Assembly (NCBI RefSeq): GCF_000333035.1
Contig: NZ_BANU01000019.1
Coordinates: 58,343 to 122,342, forward strand
Reading direction: 5' to 3'
From: Gordonia sihwensis NBRC 108236
GTDB taxonomy: Bacteria > Actinomycetota > Actinomycetes > Mycobacteriales > Mycobacteriaceae
DNA length: 64,000 nucleotides
Both the position numbers and the translations under genes were made by a program. Each line of letters opens with the position of its first letter. Position 1 is the first letter of the stretch. Under the pieces are notes generated by a model that worked only from the letters and a program-made list of their open reading frames with translations, did no database searches and was not told the DNA's origin. Below, in pieces: positions 1 through 8,763 of this stretch.

Positions 1-593
1 ATAAAGCTGGTGGGCGGGTCCTCCTGACCTTGGGCGATATACTCGTCTGCAAGGTCAACTGATGGATGAGTGAACGCACAAAGGAGCTTGTAGTACTGAT
101 ACGAGCCATCTGCGCCGACCCCTATCTCGTCGCAGATATCCTTGAAGTTTTTGGCGACGGATTGCGCAGAAGCGGGATCCGGGAGATCGTCGTAGGCAAC
201 TCGAGCCTTTTCGACCGAGTCAGCTGCGGAACGGAATGTTTCGTTCGTCGACTCCCGCAAGGCGCGGACGAGAATTCCACTCTGTCGTCGGCTCTCATTT
301 ATCCATGCATTAGGAGCATCATCCACTTGCGCTATCCACTGGGCAGTAATCCCAGTCTCGTAGGCCGTCCTGACGAGCGGCATGAGAAGGAGAGGGCTTA
401 CTCCTTCCTGATGCGACCGCGCGATGTACTCGAGCAAGTTCGTATTGTTCATCGCGAGCCCGTACAGGCAACCGACGCGCACCAAGTCGATGGATTTCGA
501 GACAGGCTCCCGGTCAAGATAAGCATGCCAGCCCTCGACGAGTTCGGACGCAATCTCGCACAGTCGTTCAGATCCGATCGGCCCCTCTGTCAT
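1..593 (-). CDS. Hypothetical protein, DUF5677-like, C-terminus cut by window edge
   Basis: An open frame runs on the minus strand from an ATG at 593 to the left edge (197 codons visible, start MTEGPIGSERL). The protein is mostly helical-looking and ends near the edge with a segment containing YKLLCAFTHPS, which resembles the end of DUF5677-type proteins; that family assignment is tentative. Base composition is visibly more A+T-rich than the neighbouring genes and codon use is less GC-biased, suggesting horizontal acquisition. It lies directly next to the 3' end of a tRNA-Gly gene, a common integration site for mobile elements. No function can be assigned. The opposite strand also has an open frame, but its product looks unstructured and is rejected. 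Confidence 0.6.
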   Translation of the reverse strand, partial: MTEGPIGSERLCEIASELVEGWHAYLDREPVSKSIDLVRVGCLYGLAMNNTNLLEYIARSHQEGVSPLLLMPLVRTAYETGITAQWIAQVDDAPNAWINESRRQSGILVRALRESTNETFRSAADSVEKARVAYDDLPDPASAQSVAKNFKDICDEIGVGADGSYQYYKLLCAFTHPSVDLADEYIAQGQEDPPTSF

Positions 594-733
594 GGAGCGA
601 TGATCGCACACAGCTCCGACACTTCCGCGAATTCCGGCACATAGGGCACACGGCACGCCGGGGTGGTGCCGGGGTGGGCGTCCCGCAGAACGCGGAATCC
701 CCCGGCCAGAAACTCTCTGACCAGGGGATTTCG

Positions 734-807
734 TGGAGCCGATGACGGGAATCGAACCCGCACTCTCAGCTTGGGAAGCTGATGTTCTACCACTAAACTA
801 CATCGGC
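734..807 (-). tRNA. tRNA-Gly (anticodon CCC)
   Basis: Read on the minus strand, the acceptor stem GCCGATG (807-801) pairs with CATCGGC (744-738), followed by discriminator U and an encoded CCA (736-734). The anticodon arm CAGCT-TTCCCAA-AGCTG places CCC at the anticodon positions, and the T-arm carries GGTTCGATTCC. It decodes GGG glycine codons. The 3' end faces the A+T-rich gene at the left edge, so the tRNA end is a candidate attachment site. The stretch 594-733 holds no gene I can support. Confidence 0.96.
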
Positions 808-872
808 ACTGCGAGGCGATCTCGCGGCTCCAAGACTAGCAAACCGCCGTCGACTCGCAGTGACCGACGCTC

Positions 873-900
873 CGGAAGCCGTCAGGTGTGACGGCTTCCG
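873..900 (-). terminator. Perfect hairpin downstream of the TIGR03086-like gene
   Basis: An 11-bp perfect stem (CGGAAGCCGTC at 873-883 against 890-900) closes a 6-base loop immediately after the stop codon of the minus-strand gene ending at 901. There is no U-tract, which is common for actinobacterial terminators. It may also insulate the tRNA. Confidence 0.6.
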
Positions 901-1470
901 TCAGGCCGTCCAGTGCGGATCACGGCCCGACAACCCGACGAGCCTGTCGAGCGGCGGGGCGGTCTCAGGAACCGGCACGCTAGCCGCGAAGGCCTTGCCC
1001 TCGCCCTGGAAGTCCGGGGTGAGCATCCCGGGCGCGAACTCCAGCGAAGCCTCCAGCGCGCTGTCGGCGGGCGCCCAGGGTCTCCCGGCCGCGCGAGCCA
1101 GGTCCCAACCGTGAACCTGGTACTCCCACAACATCATCGACAGAGCCATGTCTCCGGGCATCGCGGACTCTCCGATTCGGAGCGGTTCGGCGGCGGCCTC
1201 CGGCAGCACGACGTCGAGTCGTTCGGCGAGCTCCCGTACCTGGTCGCCGCCGGTGCCGGCCACAGACACCGCGCCCGGATCACTGCAGAGATGGTCGTCT
1301 GAAGTGAATCCGTCGGTGAACGCGGTCAACCACCCCACGACGTGGGCCCGCAACGTCTGAAAGTCGAACTCGCTGCATGGAGTCGGAGCGTCGAGCGGAG
1401 TGTCTGAGGCACCGTCGAGAACGTCGGCGAGGCTCTTCAGGGTCTGGTTCAGGGCAGTGGACGTTTCCAT
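901..1470 (-). CDS. TIGR03086-family protein (mycothiol-dependent maleylpyruvate isomerase-like fold)
   Basis: This 189-residue protein belongs to the DinB/MDMPI-like family known as TIGR03086. It starts METSTALNQTLKSLADVL, has the family segment TPCSEFDFQTLRAHVVGW (helix 2 region) and MLWEYQVHGWDLARAAG, in which the His and Asp usually contribute to a metal site in this fold. Family members are putative metal-binding, possibly thiol-dependent enzymes; the substrate is unknown. The ATG at 1470 is preferred over an in-frame upstream codon at 1491 because the family begins here. A hairpin follows the stop. Confidence 0.8.
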   Translation of the reverse strand: METSTALNQTLKSLADVLDGASDTPLDAPTPCSEFDFQTLRAHVVGWLTAFTDGFTSDDHLCSDPGAVSVAGTGGDQVRELAERLDVVLPEAAAEPLRIGESAMPGDMALSMMLWEYQVHGWDLARAAGRPWAPADSALEASLEFAPGMLTPDFQGEGKAFAASVPVPETAPPLDRLVGLSGRDPHWTA

Positions 1471-1627
1471 GATTCGACGGTACGACCACACACTCCCGAG
1501 GTCTTGAAGATTTCCGACATCTCCACCGACCGCTCACGGACCAGTTTTGTCGGACCTGAGTGATAGCGTTCAGGTATTCAAGAAAACATGGTTTGAACAG
1601 CTGAAACACTCGGGGGAGGTGGCAGCG

Positions 1628-3145
1628 ATGACCGATCCGATCACCGATTCGATCGCGACTGTCGTCGCCACCGGCGCGCTGCCGGGGCGGCCCGCCGAAC
1701 TACTCGCCCTGATCGATGCCGCGGCGGTCAAACTCGCCGAGACCTCCCTGTCACCGGAGACCGAACCGGAACTGCTGGCCCACACACAGACCGCCGAACG
1801 CATCCGGCGACGCTGGGACGGCATCTCCGCAGCACTCCTGGTGGAGGTCTCCGACCGCAACGCGCACCGCACCGCCGGCTATCTGAATCCGCACCAATAC
1901 CTCTCACAAGGGCTGCGGCTGGGAATCCGCGAAGCGGGTCGACGGCTCCGGATGACCGAGACCATCGGCGAGTTCTCCAACTTCCAAGGTGAAACCCTGC
2001 CTCCACGCAAGCCCGCCACCGCCGCCGCGGTCGCGGCCGGGACCGTCGGCGCCGAACACGCGTTGGTGATCTCCGCGGTGCTGGCGAAAGTACCGGCCTG
2101 CATCTCGCCGGAGGTCAAAGCCCGCGCCGAAGCCGAACTCGCTCACGCTGCGGCCGGACTGAATCCGGATGATCTGGGCAAGGTCGGTGACCGCCTGCTC
2201 GCTCACCTGGACCCCGACGGTCAGGAAAGCGATCACGTCGACCGGCAACGCCAACGCGGAATCACCATCCTCCCGCAAGACCGACAACTCATGAGCAAAG
2301 TGCGCGGCGCGATGACTCCGGAGTTGCGGGCGAAGTTCGAGGTGATCTTGACCGCCTGGGCCGCACCCGGGATGAACAATCCCGCCGACCCGGATTCGCC
2401 GACTGGAACCATTGACGCCGACGGCATCGACGCCGAGGCTTTGGCGGCGGCGCGGGGTCGGGATCTGCGCAGTGCCGCTCAGCGCACACACGATGCGTTG
2501 CTGGCGTTGTGTGATTACGTTCTCGCCCACGGTGGACTCGGTGCACCGAACCGGATACCAGCCGAGTTGGTCATCACCGTCACCGACCAGGAACTCGCCG
2601 CCCACGCCGGAATCGCGTTGACCGCCACCGGCACCCGCGTTCCGATCGGCGAACTCGTGCGGCTCGCCGCCGAGGCTGTGCCGCATTTGGCGGTCTTCCG
2701 GAATCACACCAGCGAGGTCCTCTACCAGGGCCGCGGTGCGCGGTGTGCGAGCAAGGCGCAGCGGTTGGCGTTGTTCGCCCGCGACCGCGGCTGCACCGCC
2801 CCTGGCTGCGACCGCCCGTTCGCGCAGACTCAGGCCCATCACGCACCGGACTGGATCACCCCGGGAGGGCGCACCGACATCGACGCTCTCGGCGCCGCGT
2901 GCGGGCGCCACAACCGCGCCGTCGGCACCAACCGCGGCCAATGGGAGACCACCACCCTCACCGACGGACCCGATGCCGGACGCATGGCCTGGCGACCAGC
3001 CACCACCAATCACCCCTGGCGCCTGAACCCCATCCACCACGCCGGACAAGCACGGCACCTGTACCCACGAGAACTCCCCCAGCCACCTCCGCAGACGCAA
3101 CCCGCACAGCCGAGAGCCGGATCCCGTCCGTACCACGCGGCCTGA
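1628..3145 (+). CDS. DUF222 / 13E12-repeat protein with C-terminal HNH nuclease domain
   Basis: This 505-residue protein has the helical DUF222 region in the N-terminal two thirds and an HNH endonuclease module near the C-terminus: CTAPGCDRP, then AHHAPDW and CGRHNR, which supply the zinc-knuckle cysteines and catalytic histidines. Such proteins occur in many copies in Mycobacteriales (13E12 repeat family) and are thought to be mobile-element associated nucleases; their biological role is not established. The ATG at 1628 is chosen because GGGGGAGG lies just upstream; an upstream in-frame codon at 1547 lacks such a site. Confidence 0.88.
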   Translation: MTDPITDSIATVVATGALPGRPAELLALIDAAAVKLAETSLSPETEPELLAHTQTAERIRRRWDGISAALLVEVSDRNAHRTAGYLNPHQYLSQGLRLGIREAGRRLRMTETIGEFSNFQGETLPPRKPATAAAVAAGTVGAEHALVISAVLAKVPACISPEVKARAEAELAHAAAGLNPDDLGKVGDRLLAHLDPDGQESDHVDRQRQRGITILPQDRQLMSKVRGAMTPELRAKFEVILTAWAAPGMNNPADPDSPTGTIDADGIDAEALAAARGRDLRSAAQRTHDALLALCDYVLAHGGLGAPNRIPAELVITVTDQELAAHAGIALTATGTRVPIGELVRLAAEAVPHLAVFRNHTSEVLYQGRGARCASKAQRLALFARDRGCTAPGCDRPFAQTQAHHAPDWITPGGRTDIDALGAACGRHNRAVGTNRGQWETTTLTDGPDAGRMAWRPATTNHPWRLNPIHHAGQARHLYPRELPQPPPQTQPAQPRAGSRPYHAA

Positions 3146-3205
3146 TCGGGCGCGCGGGACCGCGAATGCGGCCACTTCCCCCGAAATGAGACTATCGTCA
3201 CACTC

Positions 3206-4570
3206 ATGGGAGGGGCTCATCCGTCGCGCCGTCGCGCCATGTCGGTCCGAGTCAATCCTGCTCTGCTCCTGGCTGCGGCTCTCGCCCTCGCGCTCGCGTT
3301 GAGTGCCGCACTGACCCCGGCGATCCCGTCCAGTCTCACCGCCTCCGCCGAGGCCAAGCCGGCCGGCTCACTGCCGTCCACGTTCCTCTGGGGTGTCGCC
3401 TCCTCCGGTTTCCAGTCCGAAGGCGACTCCCCCGACAGCAACTGGACTCGCTACATCGCGAAGGGTGCGACCGACGATCCGATCGGGACGTCCGTCGATT
3501 TCCGGCATCGCTACGCATCAGACATAGCGCTGGCGAAGAGCCTCGGCGCCAAGGTCTACCGCATCGGCATCGAATGGGCCCGCATCGAACCGCGCCCCGG
3601 CCACCTGGCTGCACGAGAACTCGACTACTACGACGACGTCGTGCGCACCATCGTCGCCGCGGGAATGCGGCCGATGATCACCCTCGACCACTGGGTGTAC
3701 CCGGGTTGGATCGCCGACCGCGGCGGATGGTCCGACCCCGCCACACTCGACGCCTGGCTGCGGCACAACCGGATCGTCGTCGACCGGTACGCCAAGTACC
3801 ACCCGCTCTGGATCACGATCAACGAACCGGCCGCGTACGTCCTGAAAGAGGTCCAATACGGTGGCATACCGAAGAAATCGGTGACGCTGATGGTCGACAG
3901 ACTCGTCAAGGCCCACCAGACCATCTACCGATACATTCACGCCAAAGACCCTGGCGCCCAGGTCAGCTCCAATGTCGCCTACATTCCGACCATCGAGCCC
4001 GGCCTCGACCAGGCCTTCCTCAACCGCATCCGCAACCAGCTCGACTACGTCGGACTCGATTATTACTACTCCATCTCCCCGACCGACCCCACGGCCGTGT
4101 ACGCCGCGACGAGCGAGTTCTGGAAGGCGGCGGCGGCGACCGACGGCGTGTACTACGCGCTCCGCGACATGGCGCACCGCTTCCCGGGCAAGCCGCTCTA
4201 CGTCGTGGAGGCGGGCATGGCCACCGAGAACGGCAAGCCCCGGCCGGACGGGTACCGGCGCGCCGACCATCTCCGCGACCTCGTCTACTGGATCCAGCGC
4301 GCCCGCCGCGACGGACTCCCGGTGATCGGCATGAACTACTGGAGTCTCACCGACAACTACGAATGGGGCAGCTACACACCGAGATTCGGTCTCTACACCG
4401 TGAACGTCAAGACCGATCCCACGCTCCGGCGGATCCCCACCGACGCCGTGACCGCCTTCCGTGGCATCACCGCCGAGGGCGGCGTCGGGACGCGCTACCG
4501 GCCGACCCGTCCCGCGACCGTGTGCTCACTGGTGGCAGCGCCGGCCAGCTGCCTGATGCCCGCACGATGA
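3206..4570 (+). CDS. Secreted glycoside hydrolase family 1-like enzyme
   Basis: This 454-residue protein has an N-terminal hydrophobic signal segment (around residues 17-45, Ala/Leu-rich) and then a GH1 TIM-barrel: FLWGVASSGFQSEG at the start of the domain, TINEPAAY (acid/base Glu207), VVEAGMA (candidate nucleophile Glu335) and NYWSLTDNYEWGSY near the end. The usual ENG nucleophile motif is EAG here, so substrate preference may differ from classic beta-glucosidases. It probably hydrolyses beta-linked sugars outside the membrane. A second start at 3239 is possible; neither has a strong ribosome binding site. Confidence 0.85.
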   Translation: MGGAHPSRRRAMSVRVNPALLLAAALALALALSAALTPAIPSSLTASAEAKPAGSLPSTFLWGVASSGFQSEGDSPDSNWTRYIAKGATDDPIGTSVDFRHRYASDIALAKSLGAKVYRIGIEWARIEPRPGHLAARELDYYDDVVRTIVAAGMRPMITLDHWVYPGWIADRGGWSDPATLDAWLRHNRIVVDRYAKYHPLWITINEPAAYVLKEVQYGGIPKKSVTLMVDRLVKAHQTIYRYIHAKDPGAQVSSNVAYIPTIEPGLDQAFLNRIRNQLDYVGLDYYYSISPTDPTAVYAATSEFWKAAAATDGVYYALRDMAHRFPGKPLYVVEAGMATENGKPRPDGYRRADHLRDLVYWIQRARRDGLPVIGMNYWSLTDNYEWGSYTPRFGLYTVNVKTDPTLRRIPTDAVTAFRGITAEGGVGTRYRPTRPATVCSLVAAPASCLMPAR

Positions 4571-4577
4571 CCGGCAC

Positions 4578-4763
4578 TCAATCCGGCCACCGCCCGGCCT
4601 GCTTCAGTGCCAACCGAAGCGCGTACTCGAGCTGACCGTTGACGCTGCGCAGGTCGTCCGCCGCCCATTTGGCGATCGCCGCATGCACGTCCGGGTCCAG
4701 CCGCAGCAGCACCTTCTTCTGCTCGCGCTTCGCCGGACGGGAAGCGCCCGACTGCTCGGTCAT
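4578..4763 (-). CDS. Small ribbon-helix-helix-like protein
   Basis: This 61-residue protein (start MTEQSGASRPAKREQKK) has a short basic N-terminus, the strand KKVLLRLDPDVHAAIAKWA and a following helix RSVNGQLEYALRLALKQ. That is the layout of an Arc/MetJ-type ribbon-helix-helix DNA-binding fold. The start codon overlaps the stop of the upstream SPFH gene by one base (TGATG), indicating translational coupling. Arc-like proteins are often antitoxins or autoregulators, but no toxin gene is next to it. It might regulate the SPFH gene; that is inference. Confidence 0.75.
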   Translation of the reverse strand: MTEQSGASRPAKREQKKVLLRLDPDVHAAIAKWAADDLRSVNGQLEYALRLALKQAGRWPD

Positions 4764-5647
4764 CAGGCGTACAGGGTTCCCGCGTTGACCACCGGCTGCG
4801 TGGCACGGTCACCGCACAGCACCACCAGCAGATTCGAGACCATCGCCGCGCGACGCTCCTCGTCCAGCTCGACGACGCCCTGTTCGGCGAGCCGGTCGAG
4901 CGCGAGACCGACCATCCCCACCGCACCCTCGACGATCTGCTGACGCGCCGCCACCACCTGCGCGGCCTGCTGTCGGACGAGCATCGCCTGCGCGATCTCG
5001 GGCGCGTAGGCCAGGTGCGTGATCCGAGCCTCGATGATCTCGATGCCCGCCATCTGGGTGCGCTCACGCAGTTCGACGGTCATCTCCTCCGCGATGGTGG
5101 CACCGTCGCGCAGGCTGATGGTGTCGGTCTGATGCGAGTCGTACGGATAGCTCGTAGCCAGATGACGTACCGCCGCCTCCGACTGGATGGCGACGTACTC
5201 CTCGTAGTCGTCGACCGCGAACGCCGCCTTGAAACTGTCGACGACGCGATAGACCACCACCGCCGCGATCTCGACCGGATTGCCGTCCGCATCGTTGACC
5301 TTGAGCTTCTGAGTCTCGAAGTTGCGGATACGCAGCGAGATGGTCCGGCGATCGGTCAGCGGCGTCACGAGGAAGAAGCCCGCGTCGCTCACCGAACCGA
5401 TGTAGCGGCCGAAGAACTGCAGCACCTTGGCCTCGTTGGGGCTGACCGTCGTCAGACCGGTCATCGTCAGCAGGGCCGCGAAGCCCACGATCACCGCGAG
5501 CACGGTGACGACGATGAGCGCGGGCGACGCCCCGTCCGACACCGCTGCGATGGTCGCGATCACCGCCACCACGCAGGCGATCACCACCACCAGCGATCCG
5601 AGCAGACCGATGAACCCGTTGGTCCGCCATGCATTCCGAAAGTCCAC
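4763..5647 (-). CDS. SPFH / band 7 domain membrane protein
   Basis: This 294-residue protein has two N-terminal hydrophobic segments (about residues 12-36 and 43-65), then a band 7 domain beginning VSPNEAKVLQFFGRYIGSV and running to about residue 260, including RITHLAYAPEIAQAMLVRQQA. SPFH proteins scaffold membrane microdomains and often bind proteases. The GTG start at 5647 is supported by GGAGGG upstream. A candidate -10 box TATCAT lies at 5701-5696, giving a short leader. It is followed without a gap by the ribbon-helix-helix gene and lies 90 bases downstream of phoD. Confidence 0.88.
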   Translation of the reverse strand: MDFRNAWRTNGFIGLLGSLVVVIACVVAVIATIAAVSDGASPALIVVTVLAVIVGFAALLTMTGLTTVSPNEAKVLQFFGRYIGSVSDAGFFLVTPLTDRRTISLRIRNFETQKLKVNDADGNPVEIAAVVVYRVVDSFKAAFAVDDYEEYVAIQSEAAVRHLATSYPYDSHQTDTISLRDGATIAEEMTVELRERTQMAGIEIIEARITHLAYAPEIAQAMLVRQQAAQVVAARQQIVEGAVGMVGLALDRLAEQGVVELDEERRAAMVSNLLVVLCGDRATQPVVNAGTLYA

Positions 5648-5737
5648 AGCGACACCCTCCCGTCGACGGCGGACCGGTCGTCCACCACTAGCAGGATGAT
5701 ATCACTGAGCTATCAGCGGCACGGCTGATCGCATGAG

Positions 5738-7417
5738 TCAGCTCGCCGGGCCGGAGACCTTGGTCATGCGGCGGGTTCCGGAGCGCACCTTCCACGACTG
5801 CGCGTGATACTCGCCGGTGTGCCGGTCGGCGCGGTCGTTGAGCGAGTACCAGTCCATCTGGGCCGCTGCGGGATCGACGGTCAGCACCCCGTACCCGTGG
5901 GCGTCCGTGTCGACCCAGCGGGCGTGCCGATTCGTCGCCGTGATGGCGGCCGCGGCGGCGTTCCCGACCGTGTGCTCGGGCGCCTTCACCATGTCGTCGA
6001 GATTGTTCGACGTCACCGAGGTCACCACGAACTCCGTGCCGAGTGTGCCCGCGCCCGGATAGTCGGCGGGCTTGCGCGGAATCTCATTGGCCCACGACAT
6101 GTGGATGTCGCCGGTGAGGAAGACCAGATTCTTCTTGCCCGCGCGGTCGGCGGCGTCGAGCAGTCGCGCCCGATCCTTCGTATAACCGTCCCACTGGTCG
6201 GTGTTGAAGGGCACGCCGTTCTCCGGAACACCGATCAGATCGGTGATCGCCTTGGTCGTGTCCGGGTTCAGCGGCGGCAACAGCACCGGCGAGATCATCA
6301 CGGAGTTGCCGATGAGCTGCCATCGGGTGGTGGAGGTGACGATGCCGCCGGTGACCCACTCCATCTGCGCACGACCGGTGATCGTGGTGGCGCCGGCGTC
6401 GGACTGCTTGCTGAACCTCGACGCCTCGCGGTCCCGATAGGTCCGCAGATCGAGCATCGACAACTCGAGCAGCCTGCCGTAACGCAATCGCCGGTAGATG
6501 TGCCGGTTGTTCGCCGAGACGACCGGCCGAACCGGCATCCACTCGTAATACGCCTTGTCCGCGTTGGCCTTTCGTGCCGCCCACGACCCCTGCCTGGCGG
6601 GATCGTGATTCTCCGCCCCCGAGCGATACGAGTTGTCGGCGGTCTCGTGATCGTCCCAGGTCGCGATGAACGGGAGCGCGCGATGCAGTTGCTGCAGGTC
6701 GGGGTCGGTCTTGTACTGGCCGTGTCGGATGCGGTAGTCCGCCAGCGAGACGATGTCGTGCGCCGGGCGGTGGATCCGCACCGGGCCGTTCTTCCCGCCG
6801 TATTCGCCTGCGCCGTACTCGTAGATGTAATCACCGAGATGAATGACGGCGTCGAGCTCCGTCCGCTGGGCCAGGTGCCGATAGGCAGCGAAATAGCCCG
6901 CCTCCCAGTTGGAGCAGCTCACGACTCCGAAGCGAGCCTTCGCGACATCGGCGTCGGTGGCGGGCGCGGTCTTGGTGCGGCCGACCGGCGACACGGCGCC
7001 CGCAGCCGGCCCTCCGGTGACCCGGAACCGGTACCAGTAGACGCGGGCCGGCGCGAGTCCGCCGACGTCGACCTTCACCGTGTGATCGCGTGAGGCGTCG
7101 GTGGTGACCGAGCCCGAGGCGACCGTCGATCCGAAGTGCTCGTCCGCCGACATCTCCCAGACCAGATTCGACGACGGCCCGCGTCCGGAGCCGGGCGTCG
7201 CCTCCGCGGTCGGAGTGACGCGCGTCCAGAGGATGACACCGTTCGGCAGCGGATCGCCGGAGGCCACTCCGTGCTGGAACGCCGCCCGCGGGCCGGGCGC
7301 GCCCCGGGCGTCACCCGCCGCGACGACAGAGGGAACACCGAGGGCCAGCGCGCCGGCCCCGGCGGCGCCCATGAAGGCACGCCGGGAGACTGGGAGGGAG
7401 GTTCGTTTCTCAGACAT
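5738..7417 (-). CDS. phoD: Alkaline phosphatase D (PhoD) family, Tat-exported
   Basis: This 559-residue protein starts with a twin-arginine signal (SRRAFMG at residues 11-17) followed by a hydrophobic Ala-rich stretch. It then has the PhoD N-terminal domain (FQHGVASGDPLPNGVILWTR) and a metallophosphatase domain with LGDYIYEYG, ATWDDHETADNSY and LTGDIHMSW, which supply the metal ligands. PhoD enzymes are Ca/Fe-dependent phosphodiesterase/phosphomonoesterases that release phosphate outside the membrane. It is divergent from another Tat-exported phosphoesterase at 7535, and the two may serve phosphate scavenging together. No Pho box was identified with confidence. Confidence 0.93.
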   Translation of the reverse strand: MSEKRTSLPVSRRAFMGAAGAGALALGVPSVVAAGDARGAPGPRAAFQHGVASGDPLPNGVILWTRVTPTAEATPGSGRGPSSNLVWEMSADEHFGSTVASGSVTTDASRDHTVKVDVGGLAPARVYWYRFRVTGGPAAGAVSPVGRTKTAPATDADVAKARFGVVSCSNWEAGYFAAYRHLAQRTELDAVIHLGDYIYEYGAGEYGGKNGPVRIHRPAHDIVSLADYRIRHGQYKTDPDLQQLHRALPFIATWDDHETADNSYRSGAENHDPARQGSWAARKANADKAYYEWMPVRPVVSANNRHIYRRLRYGRLLELSMLDLRTYRDREASRFSKQSDAGATTITGRAQMEWVTGGIVTSTTRWQLIGNSVMISPVLLPPLNPDTTKAITDLIGVPENGVPFNTDQWDGYTKDRARLLDAADRAGKKNLVFLTGDIHMSWANEIPRKPADYPGAGTLGTEFVVTSVTSNNLDDMVKAPEHTVGNAAAAAITATNRHARWVDTDAHGYGVLTVDPAAAQMDWYSLNDRADRHTGEYHAQSWKVRSGTRRMTKVSGPAS

Positions 7418-7534
7418 CGCGAGAAGGCTGGCAGAGACAGGTTACTCGTCAGTAAACGCAAGTCGGCGCCGACATGGCGAATAGTGCTGGAATCGAACAC
7501 CTTTCGTTCACGTAGACGTGGAACCATCACGCCC

Positions 7535-8614
7535 ATGACCGACAACAGCCCCCAGCCGCACCGCCGCGGCCTCAATCGACGCACCTTCCTCGCGGGCGCC
7601 GCCGCCACCGGCGCGGCCGCCGGCCTCGGAGCACTGGGATCCACCGCCCGGGGAGCCGGAACCGCCTCCGCGGCGTCCCGCTTCCCCCTCCCGTCGAAGG
7701 CGTCGAGCCTCCACGTCCTGGTGACCGGCGACGCGGGCACCGGCGAGAAGCCCCAGTACGCGGTAACCGCCGCCGCTCGGAGGATCCACGCGACCACTCC
7801 GTTCGACCTCGCCCTCGGTCTCGGCGACAACATCTACGAGACCGGCCCGAAGGGCCCGGACGACCATCAATTCACCACCAAGTTCGAGAAGCCGAACGCC
7901 GGTCTCGACTTCCCGTGGCTGATGACGCTCGGCAATCACGACAACACCGCCGTGTTCCCCGGCGACGGCGGCTGGCTGCTGCGCGGCGACGCCGAGGTGG
8001 CCTACCACCGGCGCTCCCGCCGCTGGTACATGCCCGCGCGCTATTACAGCGTCCCGCTCGGCGTCGCCGACGTCTTCGTCCTCGACATGAACCCCCTCGC
8101 CGCCTACATTCCGCCCTTCCTGTCCCCCGAGTGGGAGCCCGGCGGCCACTACATGACGCGCCAGGCGGCATGGCTCGACCGCGCGCTGCGGACTTCGACT
8201 GCACCTTGGAAGATCGTCTGCACCCATCACCCGTACGCGAACAACGGACCACACGGGCCGGCAGGCGACTTCGACGGCCTCCCGGCCCCGCTGAACGGCG
8301 TGGAGATGAAGCGGTTCATCGAGAAGCACGTCGCGGGCCGCGCGCACTTCCTGTTCTCCGGACACGATCACAGCCAGCAGGTCCTCGAGAACGTCTCCGG
8401 ACTCAAGGGCACGCGCCAGATCGTGTCCGGGGCCGCGGCGAAGTCGGTGAACGGCCGCTCCGCCGGCCGCTTCCGGGCCAAGTACGAGAACTACCGCGAC
8501 CGCGGATTCATGACGCTCGCGATCGATTCCACATCGGTGGTTCTGACGGCCCACGAAGTGGCCGCGAACGCGTCCGGGCCGACGGAGGCCTTCACCACGA
8601 CGTACCGACGCTGA
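7535..8614 (+). CDS. Tat-exported metallophosphoesterase (purple acid phosphatase-like)
   Basis: This 359-residue protein begins MTDNSPQPHRRGLNRRTFLAG, a twin-arginine signal with RRTFL at residues 15-19. The calcineurin-like phosphoesterase motifs follow in order: GDAGTG, LGDNIYE, TLGNHDN, CTHHPYANN and SGHDHSQQ, together forming the dimetal centre. The fold and motif spacing resemble tartrate-resistant acid phosphatases. The ATG at 7535 is chosen because the Tat signal starts here, although the frame remains open upstream to 7136. It is divergent from phoD. Confidence 0.9.
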   Translation: MTDNSPQPHRRGLNRRTFLAGAAATGAAAGLGALGSTARGAGTASAASRFPLPSKASSLHVLVTGDAGTGEKPQYAVTAAARRIHATTPFDLALGLGDNIYETGPKGPDDHQFTTKFEKPNAGLDFPWLMTLGNHDNTAVFPGDGGWLLRGDAEVAYHRRSRRWYMPARYYSVPLGVADVFVLDMNPLAAYIPPFLSPEWEPGGHYMTRQAAWLDRALRTSTAPWKIVCTHHPYANNGPHGPAGDFDGLPAPLNGVEMKRFIEKHVAGRAHFLFSGHDHSQQVLENVSGLKGTRQIVSGAAAKSVNGRSAGRFRAKYENYRDRGFMTLAIDSTSVVLTAHEVAANASGPTEAFTTTYRR

Positions 8615-8763
8615 CGTCGAAGTACCTACACCGCACAGTCCCGATCCATCGGACTTTTCGCTGAAAACCCCTCCCCCGACCGACTGACGGCGCTAGTTTC
8701 AAGCAATCCATCTCAGTCGTTCGTCGCATCTCGTCGCGGGTCGCCGACCAGGGGAGGCTTCAG

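Noticed and set aside
66..644. Plus-strand open frame of 192 codons at the left edge
   Set aside because: The minus strand reading of the same bases gives a protein-like sequence with a good start at 593; the plus frame reads as low-structure antisense.
590..793. Minus-strand frame of 67 codons running through the tRNA-Gly
   Set aside because: Its N-terminal part is a translation of the tRNA itself, so it is not a gene.
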